Shown here: piece after piece, positions 10,585 through 21,376 of the stretch
Position numbering within the stretch: position 1 is the stretch's first letter
How the letters are laid out: each line of letters starts with the position of its first letter
Assembly: GCA_949825065.1 (NCBI GenBank)
Contig: OX463866.1
Coordinates: 3,472,409 to 3,536,408 of the forward strand
Length of the DNA: 64,000 bases
Reading direction: 5' to 3'
Origin: Odontocerum albicorne
Taxonomy: Eukaryota; Arthropoda; Insecta; Trichoptera; Odontoceridae
Translations under genes and position numbers: made by a program
Notes under the pieces: generated by a model
What the model was told of the DNA's origin: nothing
What the model saw: the letters and a program-made list of their open reading frames with translations, nothing else
Database searches by the model: none

Positions 10585-10695
10585 CATGCGCCACCTCGAA
10601 TTCCATTAAATCCTCAGAAGTCATCCCTTACGCACCCCATCCGTATTGGCAAATTGATTCCTCATCTCTAATAGCCCGTCCGCAGTTGCAGACAG
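10585..10695. repeat. Short dispersed repeat, second copy
   Basis: Diverged partner of 9395-9480, sharing AGAAGTCATCCCTTACGCAC. Followed to 10900 by non-repetitive DNA with no gene seen. Confidence 0.5.
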
Positions 10696-10989
10696 AACGA
10701 GGGTGGCGTTACGATATCCGGCAAGTTGCTAGGGTGGCGATTGTGGCCTGGGTGATCCCTCCCTCGTAGTGGTGGCTCGGCCAGACGACTGTGTAGCATT
10801 GTGGACACGTTCCGGACTACTTAGCTGTCATTAAGAGACGATTAGACCCAACGACCCTTGTTGCATTACTTGACGAGGGTCGCTTTTAAAATTGAATATC
10901 ATCCATTGTTTTATATGTATTCATTTTTATTTATTTATTTAAGATAAACGAAAATGTTTATAATATTTAAGTAACAACATGTGTGGAAG

Positions 10990-11420
10990 GGACACTTCTT
11001 CTTCTTCTTCCTTTACTTTTAGGCCTGTTATGGTCCTGCATCATCGTTTCACTCCTGTGACGTCGACTGCCAGCTGTCTTTCCATCTTTTGGGAAGTCGT
11101 CCTAGAGGTCTGCTCGCTTGGGGGATACTGTCCCTGGCCATTCTTACGGCTCTTGATTCCGCCATTCTGGATACATGTTCGTTCTTGAACCTTCTTCTCT
11201 GTCGTCCCCATCTGACAATATCTTCAACTTCGCACACCCTTCGGGTTTCTGTGTTTCGTACTCTATCACGAAGGGTTTTGCCAGCGATACTCCTGAGTAC
11301 CTTCATTTCGCTGGTTCGAAAGAGATTTTTGGTTCTGACAGTGTCGGCTCTGGACTCTATGCTGTATGTCATTATGGGGCGGACACAGGTCTTGTGTATC
11401 CTCACCTTGCTGCGGCCTTT
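10990..11420 (-). pseudogene. RTE-like LINE R2, C-terminal fragment
   Basis: Minus-strand frame of 118 codons with VRPIMTYSIESRADT, TLRDRVRNTETRRVCEVEDI and GRLPKRWKDS. This is the C-terminal region of a LINE reverse transcriptase. Related copies lie at 23740-24250 (plus) and 63605-63800 (minus). Polymerase motifs are absent. Confidence 0.75.
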
Positions 11421-11716
11421 TGTGATTGTTCAAGTACTTCGCCATAGAGGTCATTATTGCACATTATGCTAGCACCTTAGTATTTAAATTTTGTAACTTG
11501 TTCAATTGGTGTGTCGTTGATCGCCACACTGCATCCAACTTACTCTCTGGCTAGTCATGCATTTAGTCTTGCCGATGGAGATAGACATGTTGTATTTTTT
11601 GGAAGCAGTGTGCAATCGATATAGCATTTGTTGTTGGAAGCGACACGTGGATGTTAAAATAACTGAAGAGTCAAATAAATGCTGAAGACATGCGTTTACT
11701 TAAAGACATGAGGGGT

Positions 11717-11797
11717 CTGTCGGCGGCCGTAGTTCAACGATTAGCATTCAAGCTAAGCAAGTGGGTTTCCCAGGTTCGATTCTTGGCGGATATACTT
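11717..11797 (+). repeat. tRNA-like sequence, probable SINE head
   Basis: CGGCCGTAGTTCAACGATTA resembles an A box, and CCAGGTTCGATTCTTGG a T arm with a B box. A complete cloverleaf does not form convincingly by eye. It could be a decayed tRNA gene or a SINE head; neither is proved. Confidence 0.35.
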
Positions 11798-11969
11798 CAA
11801 GTTGGTTTTACACCAGAATTTATGTTTTTCTGTAGCAAATTTGCTGCTTATCCTATTTTTACCGTGATATTTAATAACAAAAAGAGCTACATAAAACTCT
11901 GGCAGCAGATGTAACCTGTCGATCAACTTGGAACTTTGATTTTCTTGCCATTTAAGGGGAACATAAACA

Positions 11970-12038
11970 AGACTCTTGTTTGTGCTCCCTTGATGATGAG
12001 TTTAAAACCTCAAAACCGGTAGGATTATACCGTTATAT
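11970..12038 (+). mobile_element. Penelope-like element, 3' part, before insertion
   Basis: GTTTGTGCTCCC, TTGATGATGAG, AAAACCGGTAGG and ATTATACCGTT mark the 3' region shared by all Penelope-like copies here. The hammerhead core has C3 changed to T. The element resumes at 12476 after an R5 insertion. Confidence 0.65.
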
Positions 12039-12475
12039 CATTATCATTATCAACCTGGATGGATCCACTGCTGGATGAAGAAATCTTCAAATAATTCAGT
12101 TTTTTGGTCGTTGGTGCAGCCATCCTTCCTTATTCCATCAATTCAACGTACCTTCGGTATTTTTCTGAACCTCTTTATATCTCTTGGGTAACATGATTAT
12201 TTCGGATGTCCATCAAGAATCAGGCATTCTGGCTACGTGTCCTGCCCATTACCACTTCATCTTCTTACACACCTTTATTACGTCTTCTATATTTGTTATA
12301 TCTTTTAGTATATCCCATCATGCTACTTTTTGCGGTCTGGAGCTTTTGTGTGTCCTTTGCTGTGAGCGTCCGTGTTTCACAGCCATACGTAAATACTGGG
12401 AGAATAAATACACTGATTGTAGACCTTTTGCTTCAAAGATTTTGAAGATGTTCAAACGTTCAAATGAGTTAAGAC
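12039..12475 (-). mobile_element. RTE-like LINE R5, 5'-truncated insertion with 12-bp TSD
   Basis: Antisense LINE fragment flanked by identical ATACCGTTATAT at 12027-12038 and 12476-12487. On the minus strand it ends in a GATAATGATAATGA simple tail, as RTE-type LINEs do. The frame keeps a YGCETRTLTAKDTQKLQTA-like motif. It lies inside a Penelope-like 3' end. Confidence 0.75.
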
Positions 12476-13190
12476 ATACCGTTATATAAAGTGGAATAAA
12501 CGATTTTTGACTAAACAAATGACAATGTATTTAACCCTTCCTGTCCTGTGATGTGTAACTAGTACACATTGCTTCTAAACACTTTAATATCTCTATAAAT
12601 ATAATAAATACTGGGTTCAGATTTTAGGTATTCCTCCGTAATACATTTACGCATTGAATGAAAAAATAATATTAATAATAATTAGCACTTATCGGCCACA
12701 TCAGAGATATTTTGTGAAAATTGAGAATAAATTCATCGATACAATCAAACGTGTGCCAGTGTGTGACGTAGGTATATTCATTCTAAAAACCTGATATGGG
12801 TGAGGAAGCGACGCTATTCACGTATCACTCTCACTCTACTTCGGTATATGGGAACGCAAAAAATAGAATCTCAGTTCGCTCGCTTCTCTTGCTTTAGTAG
12901 CTCGCGGGCTTTCGTTTGAGGTGGTCTTTTCGCCCGTTTTATGAACGTCAGCCGATGTTTTTTTTTCATGTTTTCAGCAATTAAATTTAAATTATTATCA
13001 CTCTTGACTTCAAATTTAATTAATTTAAGCAATTGGCTATGAATATTCTTATTTTTTCAATTTTGAATCGCTCATTTTACATGTGAATTGATGTGTATTG
13101 AATTCACAGCACCGAAACGCGCTGATTTTTTTAGCACAGGAAGGGAAAGTTTAAACCCCCACAGTGTTAATGCCTTAACTATATGAATGA
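12476..13190 (+). mobile_element. Penelope-like 3' end, split by TTAA-1 MITE
   Basis: The Penelope-like tail resumes (AAAGTGGAATAAACG, AACAAATGACAATGTAT), is interrupted at a TTAA by the MITE, then continues ACCCCCACAGTG, TTAATGCCTTAACTAT. Removing both insertions restores the layout seen at 38580-38690. Confidence 0.75.
12531..13154 (+). mobile_element. TTAA-1 MITE, copy 2
   Basis: 624 bp between TTAA at 12531-12534 and 13151-13154. Starts CCCTTCCTGTCCTGTGATGT and ends AGCACAGGAAGGGAAAGT. Excision leaves a single TTAA in the Penelope-like tail. Confidence 0.85.
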
Positions 13191-13573
13191 TGCATAAAAA
13201 TATAAAGCAATTACATTTTTCAAACAGGTAAAATATGGTTGGATTCTTTCTGCTTTTGTATATCCATTGTAAAACAACACATTTAGGATATAAATCAAAA
13301 CATGTCTCGTACAAAAGTGGGCAAGGATCCATAAACACAGTTTAATTTAAAAAGTTACGTTAATAAATTTGCCCGAACACAAAAGCAGATTTCCCCACGC
13401 TGACATATGTAGTTATAATTTTCCCCAAACTAGCAAATTCGCGACGAACTGGCAACATATGTATTACTCTGAAGGTGCGGTCGGAAAGTTTTGAGAAATA
13501 CTGTTAATATTCGAAATATTTATTTTTTTTAAATTAATTATTTTGATTTCTTTTTTTTACGATTGTTTCTATA

Positions 13574-14126
13574 GGGTCTTCAAAAGCAGTTTTTATAATT
13601 CTATTTTTTTTAATTCTTGAATAAAACACACAATTTGCTTTGATTTCAAAAAACTTTTTATTGGTCGTTGAAGTATAATGTATGACATTTAAACACAAAA
13701 AAACAATATCCGCCAAATGTCCACCTCTTGCAGCTCTACAGATGTCCACTCTTGTGTCAACATTTTCGATGACATTTTGGCATAATTGCTGTCCTAACTA
13801 ACCAATAACGCGAATAATTTCGTACTTCAGGTCAGGTATTGATTAGGGGTCATTCTTATAGACCTGGCTTTTCACGTATCCCTAGAGAAAATAGTCCAAC
13901 GGTGTCAGATCACATGATCTTGGTGGACAATTAACATTACCGTTTCCGGAGATTACAACACATAAAATAATTTAACAATTTGAACGCGTGTTGTATTATA
14001 TACGACTCCATTTTTTATGAATGTCATACATTACACTTCTCAAATGTCACAAGACCCAGGCAAGTTCGTGACGCCGTCTGTGTTTTATCCAAGAATTAAA
14101 AAAAACTACTCAATTTGAAAGAGCCT
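13574..14126 (-). mobile_element. mariner deletion derivative M1
   Basis: TA precedes GGGTCTTCAAAAG at the left end; CTCAATTTGAAAGAGCC closes the right end. The interior keeps a decayed antisense transposase C-terminus. It has more mutations than the 27797 copy. Confidence 0.8.
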
Positions 14127-14380
14127 TTAGTTTTCTTTCTTTGTCTAGAAACACTAGAAACTGTTCTGAACTAGGGTATTTGGGAGTATTGAGTATGCGT
14201 TTGGCATAGATGCGCCTACATATCCGTTTGACATAGATGCGCTCACACAAACTTTATTAATATCTAGTTCAATGAGCAGGGCCGGCCTGGAAAATGATTG
14301 AGCTGGGTGCAAATATTGGATGCTGTACCTTCATATTTGTTTATATGTATCATATACCTACATCTATGTAAGGGTTAAAA
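14127..14380. repeat. Segment duplicated from 7344-7655
   Basis: Second copy of the flank described at 7344. It keeps GAGCAGGGCCGGCCTGGAAA and ends at the same CTACATCTATGTAAGGG. Confidence 0.8.
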
Positions 14381-14439
14381 ACAGGACATGTATTGCCTAA
14401 ATATGTTCACCAATTAAAGACCCATTTCATATGTATTAT

Positions 14440-14565
14440 ATTACACTTTCGTTGTATACAGTACAACCTGGCGGGCTTATTGCCATGTGGCAATATCTTC
14501 CAGCATACCAGAAAATTGTTAAGTAGGTTTTAAGGGAAAACCAGACTGGACTCCTTTTGGAATAG
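14440..14565 (-). repeat. SINE-A, 3' part
   Basis: Antisense tail (ACAACCTGGCGGGCTTATTG, CCATGTGGCAATATCTTCC) and part of the body. It is joined directly to R7 debris, so the tRNA head is lost. Confidence 0.65.
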
Positions 14566-14569
14566 GTAG

Positions 14570-14742
14570 TGGGGAGGTATATAGTATTGCATTCATCGTC
14601 GTTGCCAGACCTCATAGTCGAGGATCCCTTCGCCACTCCAACGTCAATCTTGAACCGTTCTCCCACGTCGATCCTGTGAACTTCTGTGAGAAAACAGCCC
14701 GATCCTAGATGCGCACTCCCTACCGCAAATGTCACAGACATG
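14570..14742 (-). pseudogene. LINE R7 C-terminal zinc-finger fragment
   Basis: The reverse strand encodes a C-x2-C finger-like end followed by ASRIGLFSH-like residues, matching HVCGICGRECASRIGLFSH at about 52600. C2H2 knuckles of this type end several insect LINE ORFs. Frames are broken. Confidence 0.6.
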
Positions 14743-14955
14743 TATTGTATTACACTTTCGTCATATACAGTATAATCTAGCGGACTTATTGCTATGTGGC
14801 AATCTCTTTCAACAAACCATAAAGATGTTAAAGAGGCTGTAAGTGAAAACCAGACTGGAATCCTTTTTTAAAAAAATCTGGGTTCCAACGGGAATCTAAC
14901 GTGCAACCTCCGGGCTGGGAGACAAGCGTCTTACCAACTAAGTCACAGAAGTCAC
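14742..14955 (-). repeat. SINE-A, nearly full length
   Basis: From the right: a tRNA-like head (GTGACTTAGTTGGTAAGACG as A box, TTAGATTCCCGTTGGAACCC as B box region), body, then the tail with TTGCCACATAGCAA and AAGTGTAATACAATAC. About 214 bp. Confidence 0.75.
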
Positions 14956-14989
14956 GTATTTATTTATTTCAAATATATTTATTTATTTC

Positions 14990-15390
14990 ATAAAAATATT
15001 TTCATGAAGGGATGTGCTCAAGGTTATAAATAATTTTAATCGACGAGCTACGTAATTTTCCGAGTTTAACACAAGTCACAATTTAATGACACCTAAAAAG
15101 CAATTTTAAATCAAAGAGGACACCCTTAAATTCATTCTAGAATTTTAGGGTGTCCCTTTTGGCTTAACGCCCGTAGGCAAATACTTTAGTTCACTTGTTT
15201 ATAAATGTGGCTCTACCAGCAAGATCACGCGACTTTAATTCATTAGGAAACATTGTCTATAACGTACATACAAACATGCCATCACGCCGTTTCCTTATCG
15301 GGATAGGCAGAGAAGAGAGAATACTACACTTTCATATCGTAATACGAATCATTCGCCTCTTCTATATCTATACACGTTCTCATATACAAT
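14990..15390. other. AT-rich non-coding DNA
   Basis: Contains TTTAGGGTGTCC and its near complement GGACACCCTTAAA about 15 bp apart (15117-15160), a small stem-loop. No gene seen. Confidence 0.3.
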
Positions 15391-15665
15391 TTCTTTAATT
15401 TTTTATATTACCTTTTTTCAAAATATCATTCACTCAATCCAACCATACTTTCTTTGATCTTCCTTAACCAAAACGCCTTCTACTCATATTTGCACTGTAT
15501 ATTTGATTTGTTAGTCTTTCTTCATTAGTTCCACATGTCCAAACCATCTCAGAGTGATCATATTAATCTTACTCAACACATCAACCTTAAATTCACATTT
15601 GTCCCTTATCACTTCATTCCTTATTCTGACATGCATTGTCACTCCGTGTATTCTACTCAATGTAC
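15390..15665 (-). pseudogene. LINE R3, C-terminal fragment, left of FB
   Basis: Antisense R3 sequence with the complement of the TMYDRIRNE region (CATTCCTTATTCTGACATGC). It is interrupted by the foldback element and resumes to about 15990. Confidence 0.65.
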
Positions 15666-15927
15666 AGTACTCGGCGGTAAGTAATACACACCGGGATTAA
15701 GAAAGAGTCTGTCGGCCATAATCGGCTAACTTCGGCATTGTCGGCTAACTTTAGCGTCGTCTCTGTCATTCATACACGTGTTCCGTCGTAATTTGTCAGT
15801 CGTTGTCAACTGGACTGTTAACGCATCGTGCGACAGAGACGACGCTCTACAAAGCCGAAGTTAGCCGATTATGGCCGACAGTCTCTTTCTTAAGCCCGAT
15901 GCGTATTACTTATCGCCGGGTACTGAA
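15664..15927. mobile_element. Foldback element FB, both arms
   Basis: Left arm CAGTACTCGGCGGTAAG with TCGGCCATAATCGGCTAACT; right arm AGCCGATTATGGCCGACAG ending CGCCGGGTACTG. The arms are about 85 bp, interrupted by a short repeat of the GTCGGCTAACTTTAGC segment. No ORF. It sits inside an R3 fragment. Long-arm foldback; superfamily not assigned. Confidence 0.8.
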
Positions 15928-16289
15928 CGCACATCCACAGCGTTTATTCGGTTACTTACAGTATTTGTCTATGTCCACGACTATTTTCTACATTAGAAAT
16001 ATCTACGATGTCAATAGTAGCAAAATGCGATTATATTCAAAGTTGTTTTCTAAAAAAAACTGAAAAAAAAAACATTATACAAAAAAATAACGATTTTTTT
16101 CAAGCATGCCTCCCGCTAGTGATGGGAAAGTGCAGTATAATGATGTCGGTCACGCGGGCGAGCGGTTGTACATTGCGTACAATTAACCGCACACTAAGGA
16201 TGGAAATAATCGGATTTGAATCGCTTTATCGCTATTTTAATGTCATACGAGTATGCCATAAATATAAAATTTTAAAAAAATCACACAGT

Positions 16290-16400
16290 ACGTAATACAC
16301 TTTTGTTATATATAGAACAATATTGTGGCGGGTTTATTTATACGTAGTAATTTATTCCGACCAATCAAAATGTTAAATGGCAAACGTGTGACAAAGCATT
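16290..16400 (-). repeat. SINE-A tail fragment, decayed
   Basis: GTAATACACTTTTGTTATAT, GGCGGGTTTATTTATACG and TTATTCCGACCAATCAAAA are an antisense SINE-A tail with many changes. 15990-16290 and 16400-16740 contain nothing I recognise apart from a short direct repeat near 16455-16510. Confidence 0.5.
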
Positions 16401-16749
16401 AGGTCTTTTGGAGTTTCGTACCAAAGAAATAACAATCTTTGGTACTGAGTCAAAGCTGAGAAACTTAATATCATCCCCCTAAGCTGAGAAACTGAATATC
16501 ATCCCCCTAAGGCCACAACCCTTTCGAGTCCACCAGTGTTTACAGATTCGATTGCCGGGGATGCGAGAGGCTGTACGAGTTTATATGATAAACGGTGAGA
16601 ACGGTCAATCAAATAATAAACTAATGTGAGCGAGCCTGCAGTCTCTCAGGTTTATGTATATATTTATATAAACGGTCAAATAATCCTTTTGACACAAAAA
16701 TACAATTTTACAATATTTTATATATTATTTATAGTTAAGGCATTTATTT

Positions 16750-17390
16750 GTTTTTATTTAACTCTTTTATTGCAATACAATCTGGCGAGCTTATTGCCAA
16801 ATAGCAATCTCTTCCAACCAACCAGACAAAAGTAAATGAAGCAAGTTACGTGGTCGCATAAATCATTCAAATGACTATCCATCCATACGAAATCCATAAA
16901 CATATACTTGAGCACATGCCCACTAACCCCACAAAGACGGACAATCACCCGAACATTCTTTTTCTTATAAAGTGAGATATCATCAATCAAAAGGAAATGA
17001 AAGGATGGTGGAGAGGAAAGGAAAAGAAAAATCAGGAATGAAACACGTTATTTTACTGACTAGAAATTAAGAGTTTTTTCAGTCGCTTCTTAAAGCATGC
17101 CAAGGACGGAGCGAGTCTTATATTGGTTTGTAACTGATTCCAGAGTCTCGCTGCATGGACAGTAAAGGACGACGTGAAGAAAGAGGAGCGGTGAACTGGA
17201 AAGGGCAATAAACAATCTCTGTTTGAGCGTAGCGCTAATCCATGATTGGAAAAACGCTGAAAATTTTTGGCTAGATAAGAGGGTGCGGCGGGACAGTTAA
17301 GGGTATTATACAATAGTGACAGTATGTGAATTTGGCGTCTATTTCTAACATTCAACCTGTTCAATGCCTTCTGGTATGAAGTTATTAGGC
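16750..17390 (-). mobile_element. CR1-like LINE A, 3' end
   Basis: Antisense copy with the tail hairpin near 16790, the 3' UTR, and 103 open codons at the ORF end (AARLWNQLQTNIRL, KKLLISSQ). It extends upstream into the ALNWLNVRNRR-like region. Confidence 0.85.
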
Positions 17391-17454
17391 ATTAACACTT
17401 TGAAGGTTTGAAGACATTTTAATTTATTTTATCAAACACTGTTTATTCTACTTT

Positions 17455-17580
17455 TGTAACGGTCTTGTTTGTGCTCCCTTGATGATGAGAGGAAAGCCTT
17501 AAAACCGGTAAGGTTATACCGTTAAAAAAAGGTGGAATAAACACTGTTTGATAAAACAAATTGCAATAAATTTAACATTG
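17455..17580 (+). mobile_element. Penelope-like element, 3' end
   Basis: GTTTGTGCTCCC, TTGATGATGAGAGG, TTAAAACCGGTAAGG, TTATACCGTT and GGTGGAATAAACACTGTTTG. The hammerhead core is changed at C3 and in GAAA, so self-cleavage is not expected. Confidence 0.65.
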
Positions 17581-17724
17581 AAATGCAAGCTGTGTTCCAA
17601 ATTTTATTCGTCATCGACGTTGCTGGGCCTTCGAAAAGGGTAAAGCAAGGATGAGTTATGTCATCCTGATTATTCAATATTTGTATACATTCATGTGTAA
17701 ATGAACCATATAGGTCAACTGGTG

Positions 17725-17870
17725 TCATACAAACATATTTTCGACGAGATAAGAGGGGGTGGCTGAACAGTCAAGGATATAAAACAATAGAGATAGAATG
17801 CGAACTTGGCGCTTGTTTCTCACGTTCAACCAGTTCAGCACATTATGGTATGAAGTGCTTTCTCAGGTTA
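17725..17870 (-). mobile_element. CR1-like LINE A, internal fragment
   Basis: TTTCGACGAGATAAGAGGGG through TCACGTTCAACCAGTTCAGC, the complement of the SYLAENF to NWLN coding part. Truncated at both ends. Confidence 0.6.
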
Positions 17871-18040
17871 AAAATAAATCTTAAATGAACATTTTGAAGA
17901 CAGTGTTGTTTATCACACAGTGATCTTGGTAAAACGGTTTATTCGTTAATCCCATAAAATCGAAAAATTTGACTATAGATAAATGTCTTCTTTCGAGGAC
18001 CAATCAACCAAATCTTCTGTCTATACAAAGTAAAGCCTAA

Positions 18041-18542
18041 GGCCTCGGCCACACAGGTAGGAGCCTCGCTTGATGCTTAGAGCTATGTTGCGAGCTAGGG
18101 GACATATCCTAGCGAACCAACGCATCCCATGCTATCGCAATGGCCACACTGCACGCTTCGTACCAAGTTATATGACGATTAGTCATCGAGTGAATCTCCT
18201 AGCGAACAGACGTGTTGGTTAATTTATAAGATGGCGGAAGTTTTAATAATAGCTGTGTATAATAGGGAACCTTTGTGGAACCCATCGAGCAAATTATACA
18301 AAAATGTACCTGTAATAAAATCACTTTGGAATGAAGTTACACAGGAAGTAAATAAAGATAAGGTAAGTTGTAATGAAATTGGTTAGTTTGAGAGTAACAT
18401 CGTGTGTTGACTCAACCGCTCCCAGCTGTCAAATGAATTTGTGCGTATCACTTTGGTGTGGCCAGACATGAAGTCACCTAGTATATGAGTCACGTAAAAC
18501 CTAGCTTAGCACCTAACGAAACACTTTGGTGTGGCCTCGGCC
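18041..18542 (+). mobile_element. PIF/Harbinger-type element, 502 bp, with TAA target duplication
   Basis: Ends are GGCCTCGGCCACAC and, from the right, GGCCGAGGCCACAC, flanked by TAA at 18038-18040 and 18543-18545. A 3-bp TAA/TTA duplication and a MADF gene are features of PIF/Harbinger DNA transposons, which encode a DDE transposase and a MADF/Myb partner. Only the partner's first exon remains. Confidence 0.75.
18231..18362 (+). pseudogene. MADF-domain exon inside the Harbinger element
   Basis: 44 codons from ATG: MAEVLIIAVYNREPLW, then an NVPVIKSLWNEV segment, ending AAG|GTAAGT, a consensus donor at 18363. The LI..V...P.LW and later W spacing is the N-terminal half of a MADF DNA-binding domain. 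No second exon with the rest of the domain is visible before the element ends at 18542, so the gene is truncated. The preserved frame and donor suggest a fairly recent deletion derivative. Confidence 0.65.
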
Positions 18543-18549
18543 TAAGTAA

Positions 18550-18930
18550 ATAAAGTCAATAATCACATACTCGTACCGAATTTCATGCTAACCAACACAT
18601 ATTCCGCATATGTCAAAAGAAAGAAAAAAAATGTAAACGAACCATCCCCCTCAAATCAATTTTCAATTTTATCTATGTCCTCAACCCATAGAGTATAAAA
18701 TATATATACCATAAAGGTTTAAGCACTCACACACCTGAGGGCAACGACAAAGCTTGATTTCAAAGCTGGCTGTCATTTTGAAGTGGTTGCCACGTGAGCA
18801 CACAACGGCGCCATTTTATTTTACGGCAGCCATTTGCAGTCTTTTGGTGATTTTCCCGCCTTAACTTTCGAGACAGATCCGTCGTAAGGAAGATAATATC
18901 GCACACATTTAATGTGTTATTTTAATTTTA
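18550..18930. other. Non-coding DNA
   Basis: No gene or repeat copy recognised. A GC-richer patch at 18775-18880 contains GGCGCCATTTTATTTTACGG. Confidence 0.3.
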
Positions 18931-19070
18931 TTGATAATTAATCTGACGGGTTAATTGTCAAGTGGTTATCTCCTCCAACCAACCAGAAAAGTATGTATTA
19001 TAGCCTCGAGATAAATCATTTTTGACTAGAATTCTTTAAAAATAATCTGGTTACTAACGGGAATCAAGGT
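18930..19070 (-). repeat. SINE-A, 3' part
   Basis: TAATCTGACGGGTTAATTG, TATCTCCTCCAACCAACCAG and the body to TTACTAACGGGAATCAAGG. The head is decayed. Confidence 0.55.
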
Positions 19071-19084
19071 CACAATCTTTGAGT

Positions 19085-20390
19085 GGTAGGATGGAAGTAT
19101 TATCATAGCCGTTCCTCTTTCGAGGTAGGCAGAGTGGAAAGAGTTCTAAACTTTCCTATCACAGCACAAATCTTTCACCTACTCTTCATTCATAGATATT
19201 TTCATACGATGCTCTCACTTTTTACATTTACTTATTTCAAAATATAATTTACTTTATCCAACCACACTTCCTTTGGTCTTCCTCTATCACGTCTTTCACT
19301 CACATTCACCCTAAATATCATATTTATTAATATTTCTTCATGCATTCGCTTTATGTGTCAAAACAGTGTTCTTCATTCTACACTCATCCCTAACCACTTC
19401 ATTCCGTATTCTATCATACATTGTCATTCCATATATTCTTCTAAGTGTACACATTTCTACAGCGTTTATTCGACTCATTTCAGTATTTTTTCATGTCCAC
19501 ATTTCACTCCCGTTAATCAAAGTTCAGTATTTTTTCATGTCCACATTTCACTCCCATTAATCCCACCTAACCTAACCTAACCACTTCATTCCGTATTCTA
19601 TCATACATTGTCATTCCATATATTCTTCTAAGTGTACACATTTCTACAGCATTTATTCGACACATTTCAGTATTTTTTCATGTCCACATTTCACTCCCAT
19701 TAATCAAAGTTCAGTATATTTTCATGTCCACATTTCACTCCCATTAATCCCACCTAACCTAACCTAACCACTTCATTCCGTATTCTATCATACATTGTCA
19801 TTCCATATATTCTTCTAAGTTTACACATTTCTACAGCATTTATTCGACTCATTTCAGTATTTTTTCATGTCCACATTTCACTCCCATTAATCAAAGTTCA
19901 GTATTTTTTCATGTCCACATTTCACTCCCATTAATCCCACCTAACCTAACCTAACCACTTCATACCGTATTCTATCATACATTGTCATTCCATATATTCT
20001 TCTAAGTTTACACATTTCTACAGCATTTATTCGACTCATTTCAGTATTTTTTCATGTCCACATTTCACTCCCATTAATCCCACCTAACCTAACCTAACCA
20101 CTTCATTCCGTATTCTATCATACATTGTCATTCCATATATTCTTCTAAGTTTACACATTTCTACAGCATTTATTCGACTCATTTCAGTATTTTTTCATGT
20201 CCACATTTCACTCCCATTAATCCCACCTAACCTAACCTAACCACTTCATTCCGTATTCTATCATACATTGTCATTCCATATATTCTTCTAAGTGTACACA
20301 TTTCTACACCATTTATTCAACTCATTTCAGTATTTTTTCATGTCCACATTTCACTCCCATTAATCAAAATTGATACTAAAATAATGTTGA
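19085..20390 (-). repeat. R3-derived tandem array, about 186-bp and 134-bp units
   Basis: About six units begin near CACTTCATTCCGTATTC (about 19391, 19582, 19768, 19955, 20099 and 20232). Each ends CCCACCTAACCTAACCTAAC, except the last. Longer units repeat the CATGTCCACATTTCACTCCC segment twice. The unit is the antisense of the R3 LINE region around TMYDRIRNE, so the array grew from a retrotransposon fragment. 19085-19390 is the ordinary single-copy R3 flank. Confidence 0.9.
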
Positions 20391-20394
20391 AAAT

Positions 20395-20560
20395 CATCTT
20401 AGTAGATTTTAATACTATCCAGTTGAAGTTTATGGTGTATGTTCTAGTGTCCCATTTACTTTGTTTCCTATCGCTACACACCTTTCAAAATCCTTTGTAA
20501 CTCTTCAATCATCTAAGAAAATACTACCTTAAGAATCCTTAACTTTCCCTAATATTTAAA
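20395..20560 (-). pseudogene. LINE R3 fragment continuing from the array
   Basis: CATTTACTTTGTTTCCTATC and GCTACACACC continue the antisense R3 ORF (complement of RR..GNKVN). Decayed. Confidence 0.55.
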
Positions 20561-20754
20561 TAAATTTTAATCTTCATTCTTATGCTGAGCTTCGTGATGC
20601 TTGATTATGTCTGGAACTTTCCGGTCTGTACCATGTTGGATGCAGCTTTTAAATTCTTCAGACCTGAATTATTTCTATGGTTTTATTAATTCGCAACAAC
20701 GTATCCTTGCAAATTTCTCTCAGAAGGTTCCTAGTGAGGCATTACATGACAGTA

Positions 20755-21376
20755 TTAACCTTTCCCTTCCTGTGCTAAAAAAAACCGCGCGTTCCAGTGC
20801 TATGTATTCAATACACATGTAAAAATGAGCGATTTAAAATCAGAAAAATAAAAATATTCATAGGCAATCGCTTAAATTTATCAAATTTGAAGTCAAAAGT
20901 GATAATAATTTTAATTTAATTGCTCAACACATGAAAAAAAAAAACATAGACCGATGTTCACAAAACGAGCGAAGCGACCACCTCAAATGAATGCCCGCGA
21001 GCAACTGAAGCGAGAGAAGCGAGCTAACTGAGATTATATTTCTCGCGTTCCCATATACCGACGAAGAGTGAGAGCGAGACGTGAATAGTGTCACTTCTCA
21101 CCCATAGCGGTTTTTTAGATTGAATATAAAGTACCTACGTCACACACTGGCACACGTTTGATTGTATTGGTGAATCTATTCCTGATTTTCACAAAATATC
21201 TCTGATGTGACCGATAAGTGCTAATTATTATTAATATTATTTTGTTCATTCAATACGTAAATGTATTACGGAGGAATACCTAAAATCTGAACCCAGTATT
21301 TATTATATTTATAGAGATATTAAAGTGTTTAGAAGCAATGTGTACTAGTTACACATCACAGGGAAGGAAGGGTTAA
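20755..21376 (-). mobile_element. TTAA-1 MITE, copy 3
   Basis: 622 bp, reverse orientation: TTAACCTTTCCCTTCCTGTG at the left, CACAGGGAAGGAAGGGTTAA at the right. Both TTAA intact. Confidence 0.85.

Noticed and set aside
18231..18362. A host MADF gene
   Set aside because: It lies wholly inside a 502-bp element with inverted ends and a TAA duplication, and no second exon completes the domain.
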